DNA of 64,000 nucleotides from Mycobacterium sp. IS-1590 (lineage in GTDB: Bacteria > Actinomycetota > Actinomycetes > Mycobacteriales > Mycobacteriaceae): assembly GCF_001500025.1 (NCBI RefSeq), contig NZ_LQIW01000012.1, forward strand, positions 412,440-476,439. The letters run 5' to 3'. Shown here piece by piece: positions 11,787-21,546 of this stretch. The stretch's first letter is position 1. Each line of letters opens with the position of its first letter. A model generated the notes under the pieces. It ran no database searches, had not been told where the DNA came from, and saw nothing but the letters and a program-made list of their open reading frames with translations. The position numbers and the translations under genes were made by a program.

Positions 11787-12383
11787 TTATCCGGCCGGCA
11801 GAGTCCGCGGTTTCCAGTCCGGCCTACGCGCTTCATAAGCCGCGATCTCATCGCATTTACGCAGCGTAAGGCCTATATCGTCGAGTCCCTCAAGCAGTCG
11901 CCAAGCCGTATAGTCGTCAATTCTGAACGGCACCATAACCGTTCCGGCGGTGATGGTTCGATCTTGAAGATTCACACTGATTTCCAGACCTGGCTGCTGC
12001 TCGATGAGCTTCCATAAAATTTCCACATCATCTTGCGGAATTTCGGCCGCCAGAAGCCCGGCCTTACCCGCATTGCCCCGAAAGATGTCGGCGAAGCGGG
12101 ACGAGATGACGACCCGGAAGCCGTAATCCATAAGCGCCCACACGGCATGTTCGCGTGACGACCCGGTACCGAAATCGGGGCCGGCGACCAAAACCGAGCC
12201 TTTGTCGAACGGGGGCAGGTTCAATACGAAAGACGGGTCGTTGCGCCAAGCCGCGAACAAACCGTCCTCGAAACCCGTTCGTGTAACTCGCTTCAGGTAG
12301 ACCGCCGGGATGATCTGATCGGTGTCCACATTCGACCGACGCAGTGGTACGCCGATGCCGGTGTGGGTGTGGAAAGCCTGCAT
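11787..12383 (-). CDS. leuD: 3-isopropylmalate dehydratase, small subunit
   Basis: Small (swivelling) subunit of isopropylmalate isomerase, which converts 2- to 3-isopropylmalate in leucine synthesis with LeuC. The 198-residue protein begins [20 protein letters not shown] and has the [10 protein letters not shown] and [11 protein letters not shown] motifs that bind substrate. The frame is open further upstream into leuC, but ATG 12383 has an AGAGGG ribosome-binding site and matches other LeuD starts. It follows leuC by 14 bases. Confidence 0.97.
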   Translation of the reverse strand: MQAFHTHTGIGVPLRRSNVDTDQIIPAVYLKRVTRTGFEDGLFAAWRNDPSFVLNLPPFDKGSVLVAGPDFGTGSSREHAVWALMDYGFRVVISSRFADIFRGNAGKAGLLAAEIPQDDVEILWKLIEQQPGLEISVNLQDRTITAGTVMVPFRIDDYTAWRLLEGLDDIGLTLRKCDEIAAYEARRPDWKPRTLPAG

Positions 12384-12397
12384 GCCCTCTGCTCCTA

Positions 12398-13858
12398 TCA
12401 GTCGGTCAGGTCTGCCGGCGAGGACAAAGTGCCGCGCACTGCGGTGGCCGCCGCGACCGCGGGAGACACCAGATGCGTGCGACCGCCCTTGCCCTGCCTG
12501 CCCTCGAAATTCCGGTTGGACGTCGATGCGCATCGCTGACCCGGTGACAGCTGGTCGGGATTCATCCCCAGGCACATCGAACAACCGGCCTGACGCCACT
12601 CCGCCCCAGCGGCGGTGAAGATCTCGCCGAGCCCTTCGGATTCGGCCTGCAGCCGCACACGCATCGACCCGGGCACGATCAGCATGCGCACGCCGTCGGC
12701 GACCTTGCGTCCGCGCAGCACCTCCGCGGTCACCCGCAGGTCCTCGATGCGACCGTTGGTGCACGATCCGACGAAGACGGTGTCGACCGCGATATCACGC
12801 ATCGCAGTACCGGGCCGAAGATCCATGTAGGCCAACGCCTTTTCGGCCGCTTGACGTTGCCCCTCGTCGAACATCAGCTCCGGGTCGGGCACCGAATCGG
12901 ACAGCGGCACCCCTTGACCCGGGTTGGTACCCCAGGTGACAAACGGGCTCAGGGTCGAGGCGTCGATGTAGACCTCGGTGTCGAATTCGGCGCCCTCGTC
13001 GGTACGAAGGCTGCGCCAGGCGGCGACCGCCTCGTCCCACTGTTCGCCCTGCGGCGCGTGCGCACGTCCGCGCAGAAATTCGAACGTGGTGTCGTCCGGT
13101 GCCACCATGCCGGCCCGCGCCCCGGCCTCGATGCTCATGTTGCAGATCGTCATCCGGCCTTCCATCGACAGCGATTCGATGGCGCTGCCGCGGTATTCGA
13201 TGACGTGGCCCTGCCCTCCGCCGGTGCCGATCTTGGCGATCACGGCGAGAATGATGTCTTTGGCGCTCACTCCGTCGGGAAGCTCCCCGTCCACGTTGAC
13301 CGCCATGGTCTTGAACGGCCGCAGCGGCAGAGTCTGGGTGGCGAGTACGTGCTCGACTTCCGACGTGCCGATCCCCATCGCCAGTGCGCCGAAGGCACCG
13401 TGCGTCGAGGTATGGCTGTCGCCACACACCACCGTCATACCGGGCTGCGTCAATCCCAGCTGCGGTCCGATGATGTGCACGATGCCCTGTTCGGCGTCGC
13501 CCATCGGATGAAGCCGGATCCCGAACTCCTCACAGTTGCGGCGAAGCGTCTCCACTTGTGTGCGCGATACGGGGTCGGCGATCGGCTTGTCGATATCGAC
13601 CGTGGGCACGTTGTGGTCCTCGGTGGCGATGGTCAGATCCGGCCTGCGCACCGGACGCCCCGCCAACCGCAGCCCGTCGAACGCCTGGGGGCTGGTCACC
13701 TCGTGCACGAGGTGGAGGTCGATGTAGATCAGATCGGGCTCGCGCGCGGCGCCCTCGCCGCCGCCTTCGACGACGACGTGGTCGGCCCACACCTTTTCGG
13801 CCAACGTGCGCGGTGTGTCACCACGTCCTTGTACAGCAGTGGAACCCTCGACGGACAT
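12398..13858 (-). CDS. leuC: 3-isopropylmalate dehydratase, large subunit
   Basis: Aconitase-family large subunit carrying the [4Fe-4S] cluster. The 486-residue protein has the cluster cysteines in VGSCTNGR (one) and [10 protein letters not shown] (two), and the family motifs [14 protein letters not shown] and [10 protein letters not shown]. It diverges from the IclR regulator with only 38 bases between the starts, a gap occupied by an inverted repeat (13867-13902). It forms a two-gene unit with leuD. Confidence 0.97.
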   Translation of the reverse strand: MSVEGSTAVQGRGDTPRTLAEKVWADHVVVEGGGEGAAREPDLIYIDLHLVHEVTSPQAFDGLRLAGRPVRRPDLTIATEDHNVPTVDIDKPIADPVSRTQVETLRRNCEEFGIRLHPMGDAEQGIVHIIGPQLGLTQPGMTVVCGDSHTSTHGAFGALAMGIGTSEVEHVLATQTLPLRPFKTMAVNVDGELPDGVSAKDIILAVIAKIGTGGGQGHVIEYRGSAIESLSMEGRMTICNMSIEAGARAGMVAPDDTTFEFLRGRAHAPQGEQWDEAVAAWRSLRTDEGAEFDTEVYIDASTLSPFVTWGTNPGQGVPLSDSVPDPELMFDEGQRQAAEKALAYMDLRPGTAMRDIAVDTVFVGSCTNGRIEDLRVTAEVLRGRKVADGVRMLIVPGSMRVRLQAESEGLGEIFTAAGAEWRQAGCSMCLGMNPDQLSPGQRCASTSNRNFEGRQGKGGRTHLVSPAVAAATAVRGTLSSPADLTD

Positions 13859-13866
13859 CTTGACTA

Positions 13867-13902
13867 TCTCACAATCTGGGACGTTAATATCTCCTTGTGA
13901 GA
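13867..13902. promoter_or_regulatory. candidate operator in the leuC/IclR divergent region
   Basis: A perfect 8-bp inverted repeat, TCTCACAA (13867-13874) and TTGTGAGA (13895-13902), separated by 20 AT-richer bases. The right arm covers the GTG start of the IclR gene (13897), and the left arm lies 8 bases before the leuC start. In corynebacteria a related IclR protein (LtbR) represses leuCD, so this is the natural binding-site candidate. Confidence 0.5.
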
Positions 13903-14598
13903 CAGGATAGCGGCATCGGCGTACTGGACAAAGCCGTGGGAGTGCTGCACGCGGTCGCCGATTCGCCTTGCGGACTGGCCGAACTGTGCGAGCGCACGGG
14001 ATTGCCGCGCGCCACGGCGCACCGCCTTGCCGCAGGCCTGGAGGCCCACCGGTTGTTGGCGCGCAACGGCGACGGGCGGTGGCGGCTCGGTCCCGGCCTG
14101 ACCGAGCTGGCCGGACAGGTCAACGATCCGCTCGTGGCCGCGGGCGCGGTCGTGCTGCCCCGGTTACGCGAGATCACCGGCGAGAGCGTTCAGCTCTACC
14201 GCCGCGAAGGCACCTCGCGGATCTGCGTGGCGGCGCTGGAACCGCCTGCCGGGCTGCGGGATACCGTGCCGGTCGGCAGCACGCTGCCGATGACCGCGGG
14301 CTCCGGCGCCAAGGTTCTGCTGGCCTACGCCGATGCCGCCACCCAGCAGGCTGTACTGCCGAACGCGAAATTCACCGATCGCACACTCGCCGAGGTGCGC
14401 AAGCGCGGCTGGGCGCAGAGCGCCGCCGAACGCGAACAGGGCGTGGCGAGTGTCTCGGCTCCGGTGCGTGACGGACGCGGCGTGGTGATCGCCGCAGTGT
14501 CGGTGTCCGGGCCGATCGACCGGATGGGCCGGCGGCCGGGTGCGCGGTGGGCCGCCGATCTGGTGGCCGCTGCCGACGCGCTGACCCGCCGCCTGTGA
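13897..14598 (+). CDS. IclR-family regulator of leucine genes (LtbR-like)
   Basis: A 233-residue regulator. An N-terminal winged helix-turn-helix (about residues 5-60, [19 protein letters not shown] as recognition region) is followed by the IclR effector-binding domain, with the usual late segment [13 protein letters not shown]. Divergent from leuC, as in M. tuberculosis (Rv2989) and corynebacteria, where the homologue controls leucine and tryptophan genes. It starts with GTG directly inside the inverted repeat, suggesting autoregulation. It ends just before the tRNA-Glu gene. Confidence 0.88.
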   Translation: MRQDSGIGVLDKAVGVLHAVADSPCGLAELCERTGLPRATAHRLAAGLEAHRLLARNGDGRWRLGPGLTELAGQVNDPLVAAGAVVLPRLREITGESVQLYRREGTSRICVAALEPPAGLRDTVPVGSTLPMTAGSGAKVLLAYADAATQQAVLPNAKFTDRTLAEVRKRGWAQSAAEREQGVASVSAPVRDGRGVVIAAVSVSGPIDRMGRRPGARWAADLVAAADALTRRL

Positions 14599-14629
14599 GA
14601 GTGACGCAGTTCGCAGAACGCGAAATCTG

Positions 14630-14702
14630 TACCCCCGATGGGATTCGAACCCACGCTACCGCCGTGAGAGGGCGGCGTCCTAGGCCGCTAGACGACGGGG
14701 GC
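14630..14702 (-). tRNA. tRNA-Glu (anticodon CTC)
   Basis: A 73-base cloverleaf on the minus strand. The acceptor 5' side is GCCCCCG, the anticodon stem CCGCC/GGCGG encloses the loop CTCTCAC with anticodon CTC, and the T arm GTGGGTTCGAATCCCAT is intact. No CCA is encoded. It lies 62 bases from tRNA-Gln, on the same strand as gltX. Confidence 0.96.
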
Positions 14703-14764
14703 TAGAACTGGTTTCCGGATCGCCAGCATATCTCAGTGAGATTTGTCGGCCTAATCACGGTCAT

Positions 14765-14839
14765 TGGCTGGGGTACCAGGACTCGAACCTAGAATGGCTG
14801 AACCAGAATCAGCTGTGTTGCCAATTACACCATACCCCA
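14765..14839 (-). tRNA. tRNA-Gln (anticodon CTG)
   Basis: A 75-base cloverleaf including an encoded 3' CCA (72 without it). The acceptor TGGGGTA pairs with TACCCCA. The anticodon stem GCTGA/TCAGC encloses the loop TTCTGGT, giving CTG. The D arm and the T arm (TAGGTTCGAGTCCTG) are complete. It lies between gltX and tRNA-Glu. Because no GlnRS is seen and gatCAB is present at 39-44 kb, this tRNA is probably charged by the Glu-then-amidation route. Confidence 0.96.
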
Positions 14840-14957
14840 AAGGTTTCCCGTAACCGCAGGTCACAGGCCCTTTCCGGTCCCCTTGCGCGGCGGGCGGGAC
14901 CCGTCGCGCGTAGTACCGGACCGACGTGCAGACTACCAAAGATTCTCGGCCGCTTTT

Positions 14958-16433
14958 TCACGCCTCGGCTTGCGCCGCCGCGTGCTCGCGCCCGGAGCGC
15001 AGTCGGGCCAGACTGCGTTCACGTCCCAGCAGGTCAAGCGATTCGAACAGCGGCGGGCTGACCGATGCGCCCGTGGCGGCGACGCGGATGGGGCCGAACG
15101 CCTTGCGCGGCTTGAGCCCGAGGCCGTCGAGCAGCGCCTCTTTCAGGGCCGCCTCGATCGCCGGCGTGGTCCAGTCCCCGACGTTGTCCAGGGCGTCCAG
15201 CGCAGCGTCGAGCACCGGAACCGCCCCGGGCTTCAGTTCCTTGGCCGCCGACTTCTCGTCGAGGGTGAAGTCCGCGTCGCTGAGGAACCGCAACAGGTCC
15301 CACGCGTCGGCGAGCACCACGATGCGGGTCTGCACGAGCGCGGCGGCTTCGGCGAATCGGTCGTCGTCGAGACCGGTGTCGTGACCGTGCTCGGCGAAGT
15401 ACGCACTCAGGCGGGCGGTGAACTCCTGTTCGCTCAGCATGCGGATGTGTTCGGCGTTCAGCGCGTCGGCCTTCTTCTGGTCGAATCGTGCCGGATTGGA
15501 GTTGACGTCGGCGACGTCGAAGGCCGCCACCATCTCGTCGAGGCTGAAAATGTCGCGGTCCTCGGCGATTCCCCACCCCAGCAGGGCCAGATAGTTCAGC
15601 AGGCCTTCCGGGATGAACCCCCGCTCGCGATGCAAGAACAGGTTCGACTGGGGATCGCGCTTGGACAGCTTCTTGTTGCCATCCCCCAGAACGCTTGGCA
15701 GATGGGCGAACTCGGGGATCCGGTCGGCCACACCGATCCGCATCAGCGCCTGGTACAGCGCGATCTGACGCGGGGTCGACGACAGCAGGTCCTCACCGCG
15801 CAGGACGTGGCTGATCTTCATGGCCGCGTCGTCGACCGGATTGACCAACGTGTACAACGGCTCCCCGTTGCCGCGGGTCAACGCGAAATCGGGTACCGAT
15901 CCGGCCGGGAAGGTGGTTTCTCCGCGCACGAGATCGCGCCAGCCGATGTCCTCGTCGGGCATCTTCAACCGCACCACGGCGCGACGACCCTGGGCACGGA
16001 ACTCTTCCCGCTGCTCCTCGGTCAGATCGCGGTCGAAGTTGTCGTAGCCCAACTTCGGATTGCGCCCGGCAGCCAGATGACGCGCTTCGACTTCCTCAGG
16101 CGTGGAGAACGACTCGTATGCGTCACCGGCCTCGAGGAGTCGGGCGATCACGTCGCGGTAGAGGTCGAGTCGCTCCGACTGGCGGTACGGCCCGTAGGGA
16201 CCACCGACTTCGGGGCCTTCGTCCCAGTCGAGTCCGAGCCATCGCAGCGCATCCAGTATGGCGCGGTAACTCTCCTCGGAGTCGCGTGCCGAGTCGGTGT
16301 CCTCGATACGGAACACGAAGGTGCCGCCGGTGTGGCGGGCGTACGCCCAGTTGAACAGCGCGGTGCGGATCAGGCCGACGTGCGGCGTACCCGTGGGCGA
16401 CGGACAGAACCGCACCCGGACATCACTTGTCAT
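14958..16433 (-). CDS. gltX: glutamyl-tRNA synthetase
   Basis: Class I aminoacyl-tRNA synthetase of 491 residues that charges tRNA-Glu and, in organisms with GatCAB, also mischarges tRNA-Gln. The HIGH-type motif appears as [18 protein letters not shown] near residue 17 and the KMSKS-type motif as KLSKRDPQS near residue 246. The start ATG 16433 overlaps the stop of the upstream FAH-family gene by four bases. The frame runs on upstream, but the homologous N-terminus is [15 protein letters not shown]. It lies next to its own tRNA gene. Confidence 0.97.
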   Translation of the reverse strand: MTSDVRVRFCPSPTGTPHVGLIRTALFNWAYARHTGGTFVFRIEDTDSARDSEESYRAILDALRWLGLDWDEGPEVGGPYGPYRQSERLDLYRDVIARLLEAGDAYESFSTPEEVEARHLAAGRNPKLGYDNFDRDLTEEQREEFRAQGRRAVVRLKMPDEDIGWRDLVRGETTFPAGSVPDFALTRGNGEPLYTLVNPVDDAAMKISHVLRGEDLLSSTPRQIALYQALMRIGVADRIPEFAHLPSVLGDGNKKLSKRDPQSNLFLHRERGFIPEGLLNYLALLGWGIAEDRDIFSLDEMVAAFDVADVNSNPARFDQKKADALNAEHIRMLSEQEFTARLSAYFAEHGHDTGLDDDRFAEAAALVQTRIVVLADAWDLLRFLSDADFTLDEKSAAKELKPGAVPVLDAALDALDNVGDWTTPAIEAALKEALLDGLGLKPRKAFGPIRVAATGASVSPPLFESLDLLGRERSLARLRSGREHAAAQAEA

Positions 16434-17242
16434 CGCTTCCCTTTGCGCACAACAGGATTCGTCAACGTTCCGATACCTCCGACGGTGATGCTGACGGTGT
16501 CGGAGTCCTCGATCGGGCCGACGCCCTCCGGCGTCCCGGTCAGGATCAGATCGCCCGGCAGCAACGTCATCACCCGGGATATCCATTCCACGATCGCGCC
16601 GACGTCGTGGATCATCATCGACGTCCTGCTGTTCTGCTTGACGACGCCGTTGACCTCCGTGCGGATCTCCAGGTCGGAGGGATCGACGTCGGTGACGATC
16701 CACGGCCCGACGGGGCAGAACGTGTCATGCCCCTTCGCGCGGGTCCATTGGCCGTCCTTCTGCTGCTGATCGCGGGCCGATACATCGTTGGCAATCGTGT
16801 AACCGAGGATGTTCTCCGCCGCGCGGGCGGCAGGCACGTCTTTGCACGGCCTGCCGATGACCGCGGCGAGCTCACCCTCGAAATGGACGGGATCGGCGTC
16901 GGCAGGCAACTGGATCGGCACGTTCGGACCGATGATCGACGTGTTGGGTTTCATGAAGATGATCGGGTCATCGAAAGTGGGGGGTTCCGAACGGTCCCCG
17001 GCACGTGCGGCCATTTCGGCGATGTGGGCGGCGTAGTTTTTGCCCACACACACCACCTTGGTGGCAAGGATCGGGGCGAGCAGGCGCACGTCGGCCAGCG
17101 GCCATTGCCTGCCTGTGAACTGCGGATTGCCGAAGGGGTGCTCGGCAATCTCCCTCGCGATCGCCTGAGCGGGATCGTCGGGTGGACCCTCGACGCTGAC
17201 GAAGGCGACACCGTCGGGGCTGGCGATTCGGCCAAGGCGCAT
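16430..17242 (-). CDS. fumarylacetoacetate hydrolase family protein
   Basis: A 270-residue FAH-superfamily protein. The C-terminal catalytic domain carries the metal-binding signature [10 protein letters not shown], plus [11 protein letters not shown] near residue 68 and the late [12 protein letters not shown]. Family members hydrolyse or decarboxylate/isomerise acyl-pyruvates or catechol-cleavage products. The exact substrate cannot be read from the sequence, and the usual label (2-hydroxyhepta-2,4-diene-1,7-dioate isomerase) is only by homology. It is translationally coupled to gltX downstream, as for Rv2993c. Confidence 0.88.
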   Translation of the reverse strand: MRLGRIASPDGVAFVSVEGPPDDPAQAIAREIAEHPFGNPQFTGRQWPLADVRLLAPILATKVVCVGKNYAAHIAEMAARAGDRSEPPTFDDPIIFMKPNTSIIGPNVPIQLPADADPVHFEGELAAVIGRPCKDVPAARAAENILGYTIANDVSARDQQQKDGQWTRAKGHDTFCPVGPWIVTDVDPSDLEIRTEVNGVVKQNSRTSMMIHDVGAIVEWISRVMTLLPGDLILTGTPEGVGPIEDSDTVSITVGGIGTLTNPVVRKGKR

Positions 17243-17358
17243 GGCGTTCAGCCTAGTAGCCGGGCCGGTGGCGGCCGCCGACCGCTCCCACGCCAGCCTT
17301 GTCTCGACATATGAGATGCAGATTCAGCATCGTGAGATCGCTGTGCCACGATGGACCG

Positions 17359-18564
17359 ATGTCGGCCGAGACACTCACCACCGCCCGGCGGTGGTCGTTG
17401 CTGTGTATCGCGCTGGGAGCGACGACGAGCGCCAACGTCTTCATCAACGGCGCGGCGTTTCTCATCCCGACACTGCACAGCGAGCGTGGCCTCGATCTCG
17501 CGGCGGCCGGCCTGCTCTCCGCGATGCCGAGCTTCGGGCTGGTCATCACGTTGATCGCGTGGGGTTATGTGGTCGACCGCTATGGCGAGCGCATTGTGCT
17601 GACGGTCGGCTCGGTGCTGATATCCGCGGCGGCGTTCGCCGCTGCCTTCTCCGAATCCCTGGTCGCGGTAGGCGCTTTTCTGTTTCTCGGCGGCATGGCG
17701 GCCGCCAGCAGCAATTCGGCCAGCGGTCGGTTGGTGGTCGGCTGGTTCCCGGTCGAGCAACGCGGCCTGGCCATGGGGATCCGGCAGACGGCCACCCCGT
17801 TGGGAGTCGGGTTGGGAGCGTTGGTGATTCCGCGGTTGGCCGAAAGCCACGGTGTGACCACTGCATTGCTGTTTCCTGCGGCGGTGTGCGCGGTGTCGGC
17901 GCTGGTGTGCTTGGTCGCGGTGATCGACCCGCCACGACCGCCGCGTTCCGAGGCGCCGATCGAACATCTCACGAACCCGTATCGGGGCTCTTCGGTGCTG
18001 TGGCGTATTCACGCCTTTTCGGTCTTGCTGGTCGTGCCGCAGGCCGTGGTGTGGACTTTCACGCTGGCGTGGTTGATGTCCGAGCGCGGCTGGTCGGCCG
18101 GCTCGGCAGGCCTCGTCGTCATGGCGGCCCAATTGCTCGGAGCAGGCGGACGTATCACGGCGGGGCTCTGGTCGGATCGGTTGGGTCAACGACTTCGCCC
18201 GATCCGCGCCATCGCCGCCACCGCGGCGCTCACCATGGGAGCACTCGCGCTGTCGGACTGGCTGAACTCTCCGGTCGCGGTGGCGGCGATGGTGGCCGCC
18301 TCGGTGATCACGGTGTCCGACAACGGTTTGGCGTTCACCGCCATCGCCGAGATCGCCGGGCCGTTCTGGAGCGGCCGCGCCCTGGGCACCCAGAACACCA
18401 GCCAGCATCTCGCGTCGGCCGTCGCCGCACCGGTGTTCGGCGGGTTGATCGGGGTTGCCGGCTATCCGGCCGCATTCGCGGTCTGCGCACTGTTTCCGCT
18501 GGCGGCGATCCCGGTTGTGCCAGCAGATTCTTCAGGTGCGCCGAAACCGGTGCCGGGACTGTGA
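17359..18564 (+). CDS. MFS transporter, 12-helix type
   Basis: A 401-residue major-facilitator protein with about 12 hydrophobic segments. The loop between helices 2 and 3 reads GYVVDRYGERIVL, the MFS motif A. The substrate is unknown; residues do not resemble a known drug exporter closely enough to name one. The upstream frame contains other start codons, but ATG 17359 (MSAETLTTARRW) places a short cytoplasmic N-terminus before helix 1. Divergent from the FAH gene, as Rv2994 in M. tuberculosis. Confidence 0.85.
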   Translation: MSAETLTTARRWSLLCIALGATTSANVFINGAAFLIPTLHSERGLDLAAAGLLSAMPSFGLVITLIAWGYVVDRYGERIVLTVGSVLISAAAFAAAFSESLVAVGAFLFLGGMAAASSNSASGRLVVGWFPVEQRGLAMGIRQTATPLGVGLGALVIPRLAESHGVTTALLFPAAVCAVSALVCLVAVIDPPRPPRSEAPIEHLTNPYRGSSVLWRIHAFSVLLVVPQAVVWTFTLAWLMSERGWSAGSAGLVVMAAQLLGAGGRITAGLWSDRLGQRLRPIRAIAATAALTMGALALSDWLNSPVAVAAMVAASVITVSDNGLAFTAIAEIAGPFWSGRALGTQNTSQHLASAVAAPVFGGLIGVAGYPAAFAVCALFPLAAIPVVPADSSGAPKPVPGL

Positions 18565-18610
18565 TTTCGGCAAGGTGATTTCTCATTGTGATTTCTTCAT
18601 TGCGATTTCC
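18561..18610 (+). repeat. short tandem repeat of GTGATTTC units
   Basis: Four imperfect copies of a 13-14 base unit beginning GTGATTTC/GCGATTTC (18561, 18575, 18588, 18602). The first overlaps the stop codon of the MFS gene. This is the start of a 322-base gene-free stretch (18565-18886), which also holds a palindrome and a 17-bp minisatellite. I see no gene in it. Confidence 0.7.
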
Positions 18611-18686
18611 GCGCGGATGTTCACGCAGCGTCATCGGTCTCCGCCGGAACCACTTCCGTCATTGTCCGCCTATGAGCGAATAAGTC

Positions 18687-18713
18687 GCTGACAGCGAATT
18701 ATTCGCTGTCAGC
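18687..18713. repeat. 27-base near-perfect palindrome
   Basis: Arms of 13 bases (GCTGACAGCGAAT and its complement) around a single central T. As RNA it would form a tight hairpin that could end the MFS transcript; as DNA it could be a protein-binding site. No T-run follows. Confidence 0.65.
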
Positions 18714-18740
18714 TGGGCAATGCGGGAGGTAGTCCCCCGC

Positions 18741-18858
18741 GGGGTGCCTGAGCGTCCGGGGCACCTGAGCGTCCGGGGCACCCGAGCGTCCGGGGCACCC
18801 GAGCGTCCGGGCACCTGGGCGTGCGGGGTACCTGAGCCTCCGGGGCACCTGAACGGCG
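18741..18858 (+). repeat. 17-bp minisatellite, about seven copies
   Basis: Tandem units of the form GGGGCACCTGAGCGTCC at 18741, 18758, 18775, 18792, 18809 (16 bases), 18825 and 18842. The middle copies are nearly identical; the outer ones are diverged. The period is not a multiple of three and no gene spans it, so it is an intergenic VNTR-type repeat ending 28 bases before the leuB stop. Confidence 0.88.
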
Positions 18859-18886
18859 TGACCGCCCCGAAATCGCAAACGCCGAC

Positions 18887-19897
18887 CTATAAATAGCCCG
18901 CGATCCGGTCGCCGACCGCGGTGGTGGACAACTTTTCGTCACCGCGCGTGGCCAGATGCTGCTCGACGGCCTTGTCGACGCGGGCGGCGGCATCGACTTC
19001 GCCCACATGGGCCAGCAGCAGGGCGACCGACATGATCGCCGCGGTCGGGTCGGCGATCCCCTGGCCCGCGATGTCGGGCGCACTGCCGTGCACGGGTTCG
19101 AACATCGACGGATTGGTGCGCGTCGCGTCGATGTTGCCGCTCGCCGCAAGGCCGATACCCCCACACACCGCGGCGGCCAGATCGGTGACGATATCGCCGA
19201 ACAGGTTGTCGGTGACGATCACATCGAACCGGCCCGGGTCCGTGACCAGGTGGATGGTCGCGGCGTCGACGTGCTGGTAGGCGACCTCGACGTCACCGAA
19301 CTCGGCGGCGACCTCCTGAACAGTGCGCCACCACAACGCGCCCGCGAAGGTCAGGACGTTGTTCTTGTGCACCAGCGTCAGATGTTTGCGACGCTGCTGG
19401 GCACGGACGAACGCGTCCGTCACCACACGACGCACGCCGAAGGCGGTGTTGACGCTGACCTCGGTGGCGATCTCATGCGGAGTGCCGACACGGATCGCGC
19501 CGCCCGTCCCGGTGTAGGGGCCCTCCGTACCTTCCCGCACGACGACGAAGTCGATGTCGGGACTGCCCGCCAGTGGGCTGTTCACGCCGGGGTACAGACG
19601 GCCGGGTCGCAGGTTGATGTGGTGGTCGAGCTCGAACCGGATGCGTAGCAGCAGCCCACGTTCGAGCACGCCGCTGGGCACCGACGGGTCCCCGATCGCG
19701 CCCAGCAGGATCGCGTCGTGTCCGCGGAGCTCGTCGAGCACGGAGTCGGGCAGCACCTCTCCGGTGGCGTGGTAGCGGCGCGCGCCGAGATCGTAAGGCG
19801 TCTTGTGCACACCGGGAAGCACAGCGTCGAGAACCTTGACGGCCTCCCCGACGACCTCCGGGCCGATTCCGTCGCCGGCGATGATCGCCAGCTTCAT
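18887..19897 (-). CDS. leuB: 3-isopropylmalate dehydrogenase
   Basis: Oxidatively decarboxylates 3-isopropylmalate to 2-oxoisocaproate with NAD+, the third leucine-specific step. The 336-residue protein starts [16 protein letters not shown]. Family motifs are present: the metal site in [15 protein letters not shown] and the NAD site [18 protein letters not shown] at 19909 would add four residues and overlap the serA stop; I prefer ATG 19897, which matches the usual LeuB N-terminus. It follows serA directly, so leucine and serine genes share a transcript. Confidence 0.96.
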   Translation of the reverse strand: MKLAIIAGDGIGPEVVGEAVKVLDAVLPGVHKTPYDLGARRYHATGEVLPDSVLDELRGHDAILLGAIGDPSVPSGVLERGLLLRIRFELDHHINLRPGRLYPGVNSPLAGSPDIDFVVVREGTEGPYTGTGGAIRVGTPHEIATEVSVNTAFGVRRVVTDAFVRAQQRRKHLTLVHKNNVLTFAGALWWRTVQEVAAEFGDVEVAYQHVDAATIHLVTDPGRFDVIVTDNLFGDIVTDLAAAVCGGIGLAASGNIDATRTNPSMFEPVHGSAPDIAGQGIADPTAAIMSVALLLAHVGEVDAAARVDKAVEQHLATRGDEKLSTTAVGDRIAGYL

Positions 19898-19905
19898 GGC
19901 CGAAG

Positions 19906-21492
19906 TCACGACAGATCAACCACTTCCAGCATCTTCGCGCCGACTTCCTCGGCGATGGAGGACCGGACATCCTCGGGCACATCGCGGTCGATGCGCAGCA
20001 GGATGGTCGCACCGGGACCTTCGGCGTCCTCGCTCAACTGGGCGGCGTGGATGTTGATGCCCGCCGAGCCGAGGATGGTGCCGATCTTGCCTAGCGTGCC
20101 CGGCTGGTCGACGTAGTTGATGATCAGATAGATGCCCTCGGCGCGCAGGTCGAAGTTGCGCCCGTTGATCTGGACGATCTTCTCGACCAGGTCAGTGCCG
20201 GTCAGCGTGCCCGCGACATTGGCGGTCGATCCGTCGGCGTAGACGGCCCGCACGTCCACCACGCTGCGGTGGTTGGGACTCTCGCTCGCGGTGCTGATCT
20301 CGGCCTGCACGCCCCGCTCGGCGGCCAGCGCGGGTGCGTTGACGAACGTGACGGGATCTTCGATGATCGCCGAGAACAGCCCTCGCAACGCCGAAAGCCG
20401 AAGCACCTCAACGTCTTCGGCGGCGAGCTCACCCTTGACCTGTACCGCCAGCGACACCGGCAGCTCGTCGCACAACACTCCGACCAGCAGGCCGAGCTTG
20501 CGGACGAGATCCAGCCACGGCGCGACTTCTTCACCGACCACTCCCCCGCCGACGTTGACCGCGTCGGGAACGAATTCCCCGGCCAGCGCGAGCTTCACAC
20601 TGGCCGCGACGTCGGTGCCCGCCCGGTCCTGCGCCTCGGCGGTCGACGCGCCGAGATGCGGGGTCACCACGACCTGCGGCAGTTCGAACAGCGGGCTCTC
20701 GGTCGTGGGCTCGGTGGCGAACACATCGATGCCCGCCGCGCGCACATGACCCGAGCGCACCGCTTCGGCCAGGGCGTCCTCGTCGATGAGGCCGCCGCGG
20801 GCGGCGTTGACGATGATCACGCCGGGCTTCGTCTTGGCCAGCGCCTCCTTGCCGATCAGCCCTGCGGTCTCCGGTGTCTTCGGCAGATGCACCGAGATGA
20901 AGTCCGCGCGCTCCAACAGCTCGTCGAGGCTGAGCAACTCGATGCCGAGCTGTGCAGCGCGGGCCGCCGACACGTAGGGGTCGTAGGCGACGACGTGGGT
21001 GCCGAACGCGGCCAGGCGCTGAGCCACCAGCTGACCGATGCGGCCCAATCCGACGACGCCGACGGTCTTGCCGTAGATCTCGGTGCCCGAGAACGACGAG
21101 CGCTTCCAGGAGTGCGCGCGCAACGACGCATCGGCGGCCGGGATCTCGCGCGCCGCGGACAGCAGCAGGGCCAGGGCGTGCTCGGCCGCGCTGTGGATGT
21201 TGGAGGTCGGCGCGTTGACGACCAGCACACCGCGCGCGGTGGCGGCGTCCACGTCGACGTTGTCGAGCCCCACTCCGGCGCGCGCGACGATCTTGAGCTT
21301 GGGCGCAGCGGCGAGCACCTCGGCGTCGACGGTCGTCGCCGAGCGCACCAGCAACGCGACCACGACGGCCACCGCGGCCAGCAGCTTGGGCCGGTCCGGA
21401 CCGTCGACCCAACGGACCTCCACCTGGTCACCGAGGGCGGCGACTGTCGATTCGGCCAACTTGTCGGCGATCAATACAACGGGCAGACTCAC
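19906..21492 (-). CDS. serA: D-3-phosphoglycerate dehydrogenase
   Basis: First enzyme of serine synthesis, oxidising 3-phosphoglycerate. The 528-residue protein has the long (type I) form: substrate and Rossmann domains ([17 protein letters not shown] near residue 148, catalytic His in VTPHLGAST), an intervening domain about residues 320-450, and a C-terminal ACT domain ([16 protein letters not shown]) for serine feedback inhibition. It starts with GTG and is divergent from the phytoene-dehydrogenase-like gene. Equivalent of Rv2996c. Confidence 0.97.
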   Translation of the reverse strand: MSLPVVLIADKLAESTVAALGDQVEVRWVDGPDRPKLLAAVAVVVALLVRSATTVDAEVLAAAPKLKIVARAGVGLDNVDVDAATARGVLVVNAPTSNIHSAAEHALALLLSAAREIPAADASLRAHSWKRSSFSGTEIYGKTVGVVGLGRIGQLVAQRLAAFGTHVVAYDPYVSAARAAQLGIELLSLDELLERADFISVHLPKTPETAGLIGKEALAKTKPGVIIVNAARGGLIDEDALAEAVRSGHVRAAGIDVFATEPTTESPLFELPQVVVTPHLGASTAEAQDRAGTDVAASVKLALAGEFVPDAVNVGGGVVGEEVAPWLDLVRKLGLLVGVLCDELPVSLAVQVKGELAAEDVEVLRLSALRGLFSAIIEDPVTFVNAPALAAERGVQAEISTASESPNHRSVVDVRAVYADGSTANVAGTLTGTDLVEKIVQINGRNFDLRAEGIYLIINYVDQPGTLGKIGTILGSAGINIHAAQLSEDAEGPGATILLRIDRDVPEDVRSSIAEEVGAKMLEVVDLS

Positions 21493-21546
21493 GCGGTCAG
21501 CCTAATGGGCTTGAATGTTCGGGTGGTCGGTGGGAGAAGCACCAGC

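Noticed and set aside
14883..16769. 628-codon plus-strand open frame opposite gltX and the FAH gene
   Set aside because: It is a codon-position shadow of high-GC genes on the other strand: no family features, and it covers the tail of the intergenic region.
17319..17336. GATGC-N7-GCATC inverted pair upstream of the MFS gene
   Set aside because: It resembles a half of the 11-bp carotenoid motif, but the tandem 11-base spacing is absent, so I did not assign it to the same regulator.
20269..21546. Long N-terminal extension of the phytoene-dehydrogenase-like frame
   Set aside because: The extension is antisense to serA. The dinucleotide-binding motif begins right after GTG 21547, which has a good ribosome-binding site.
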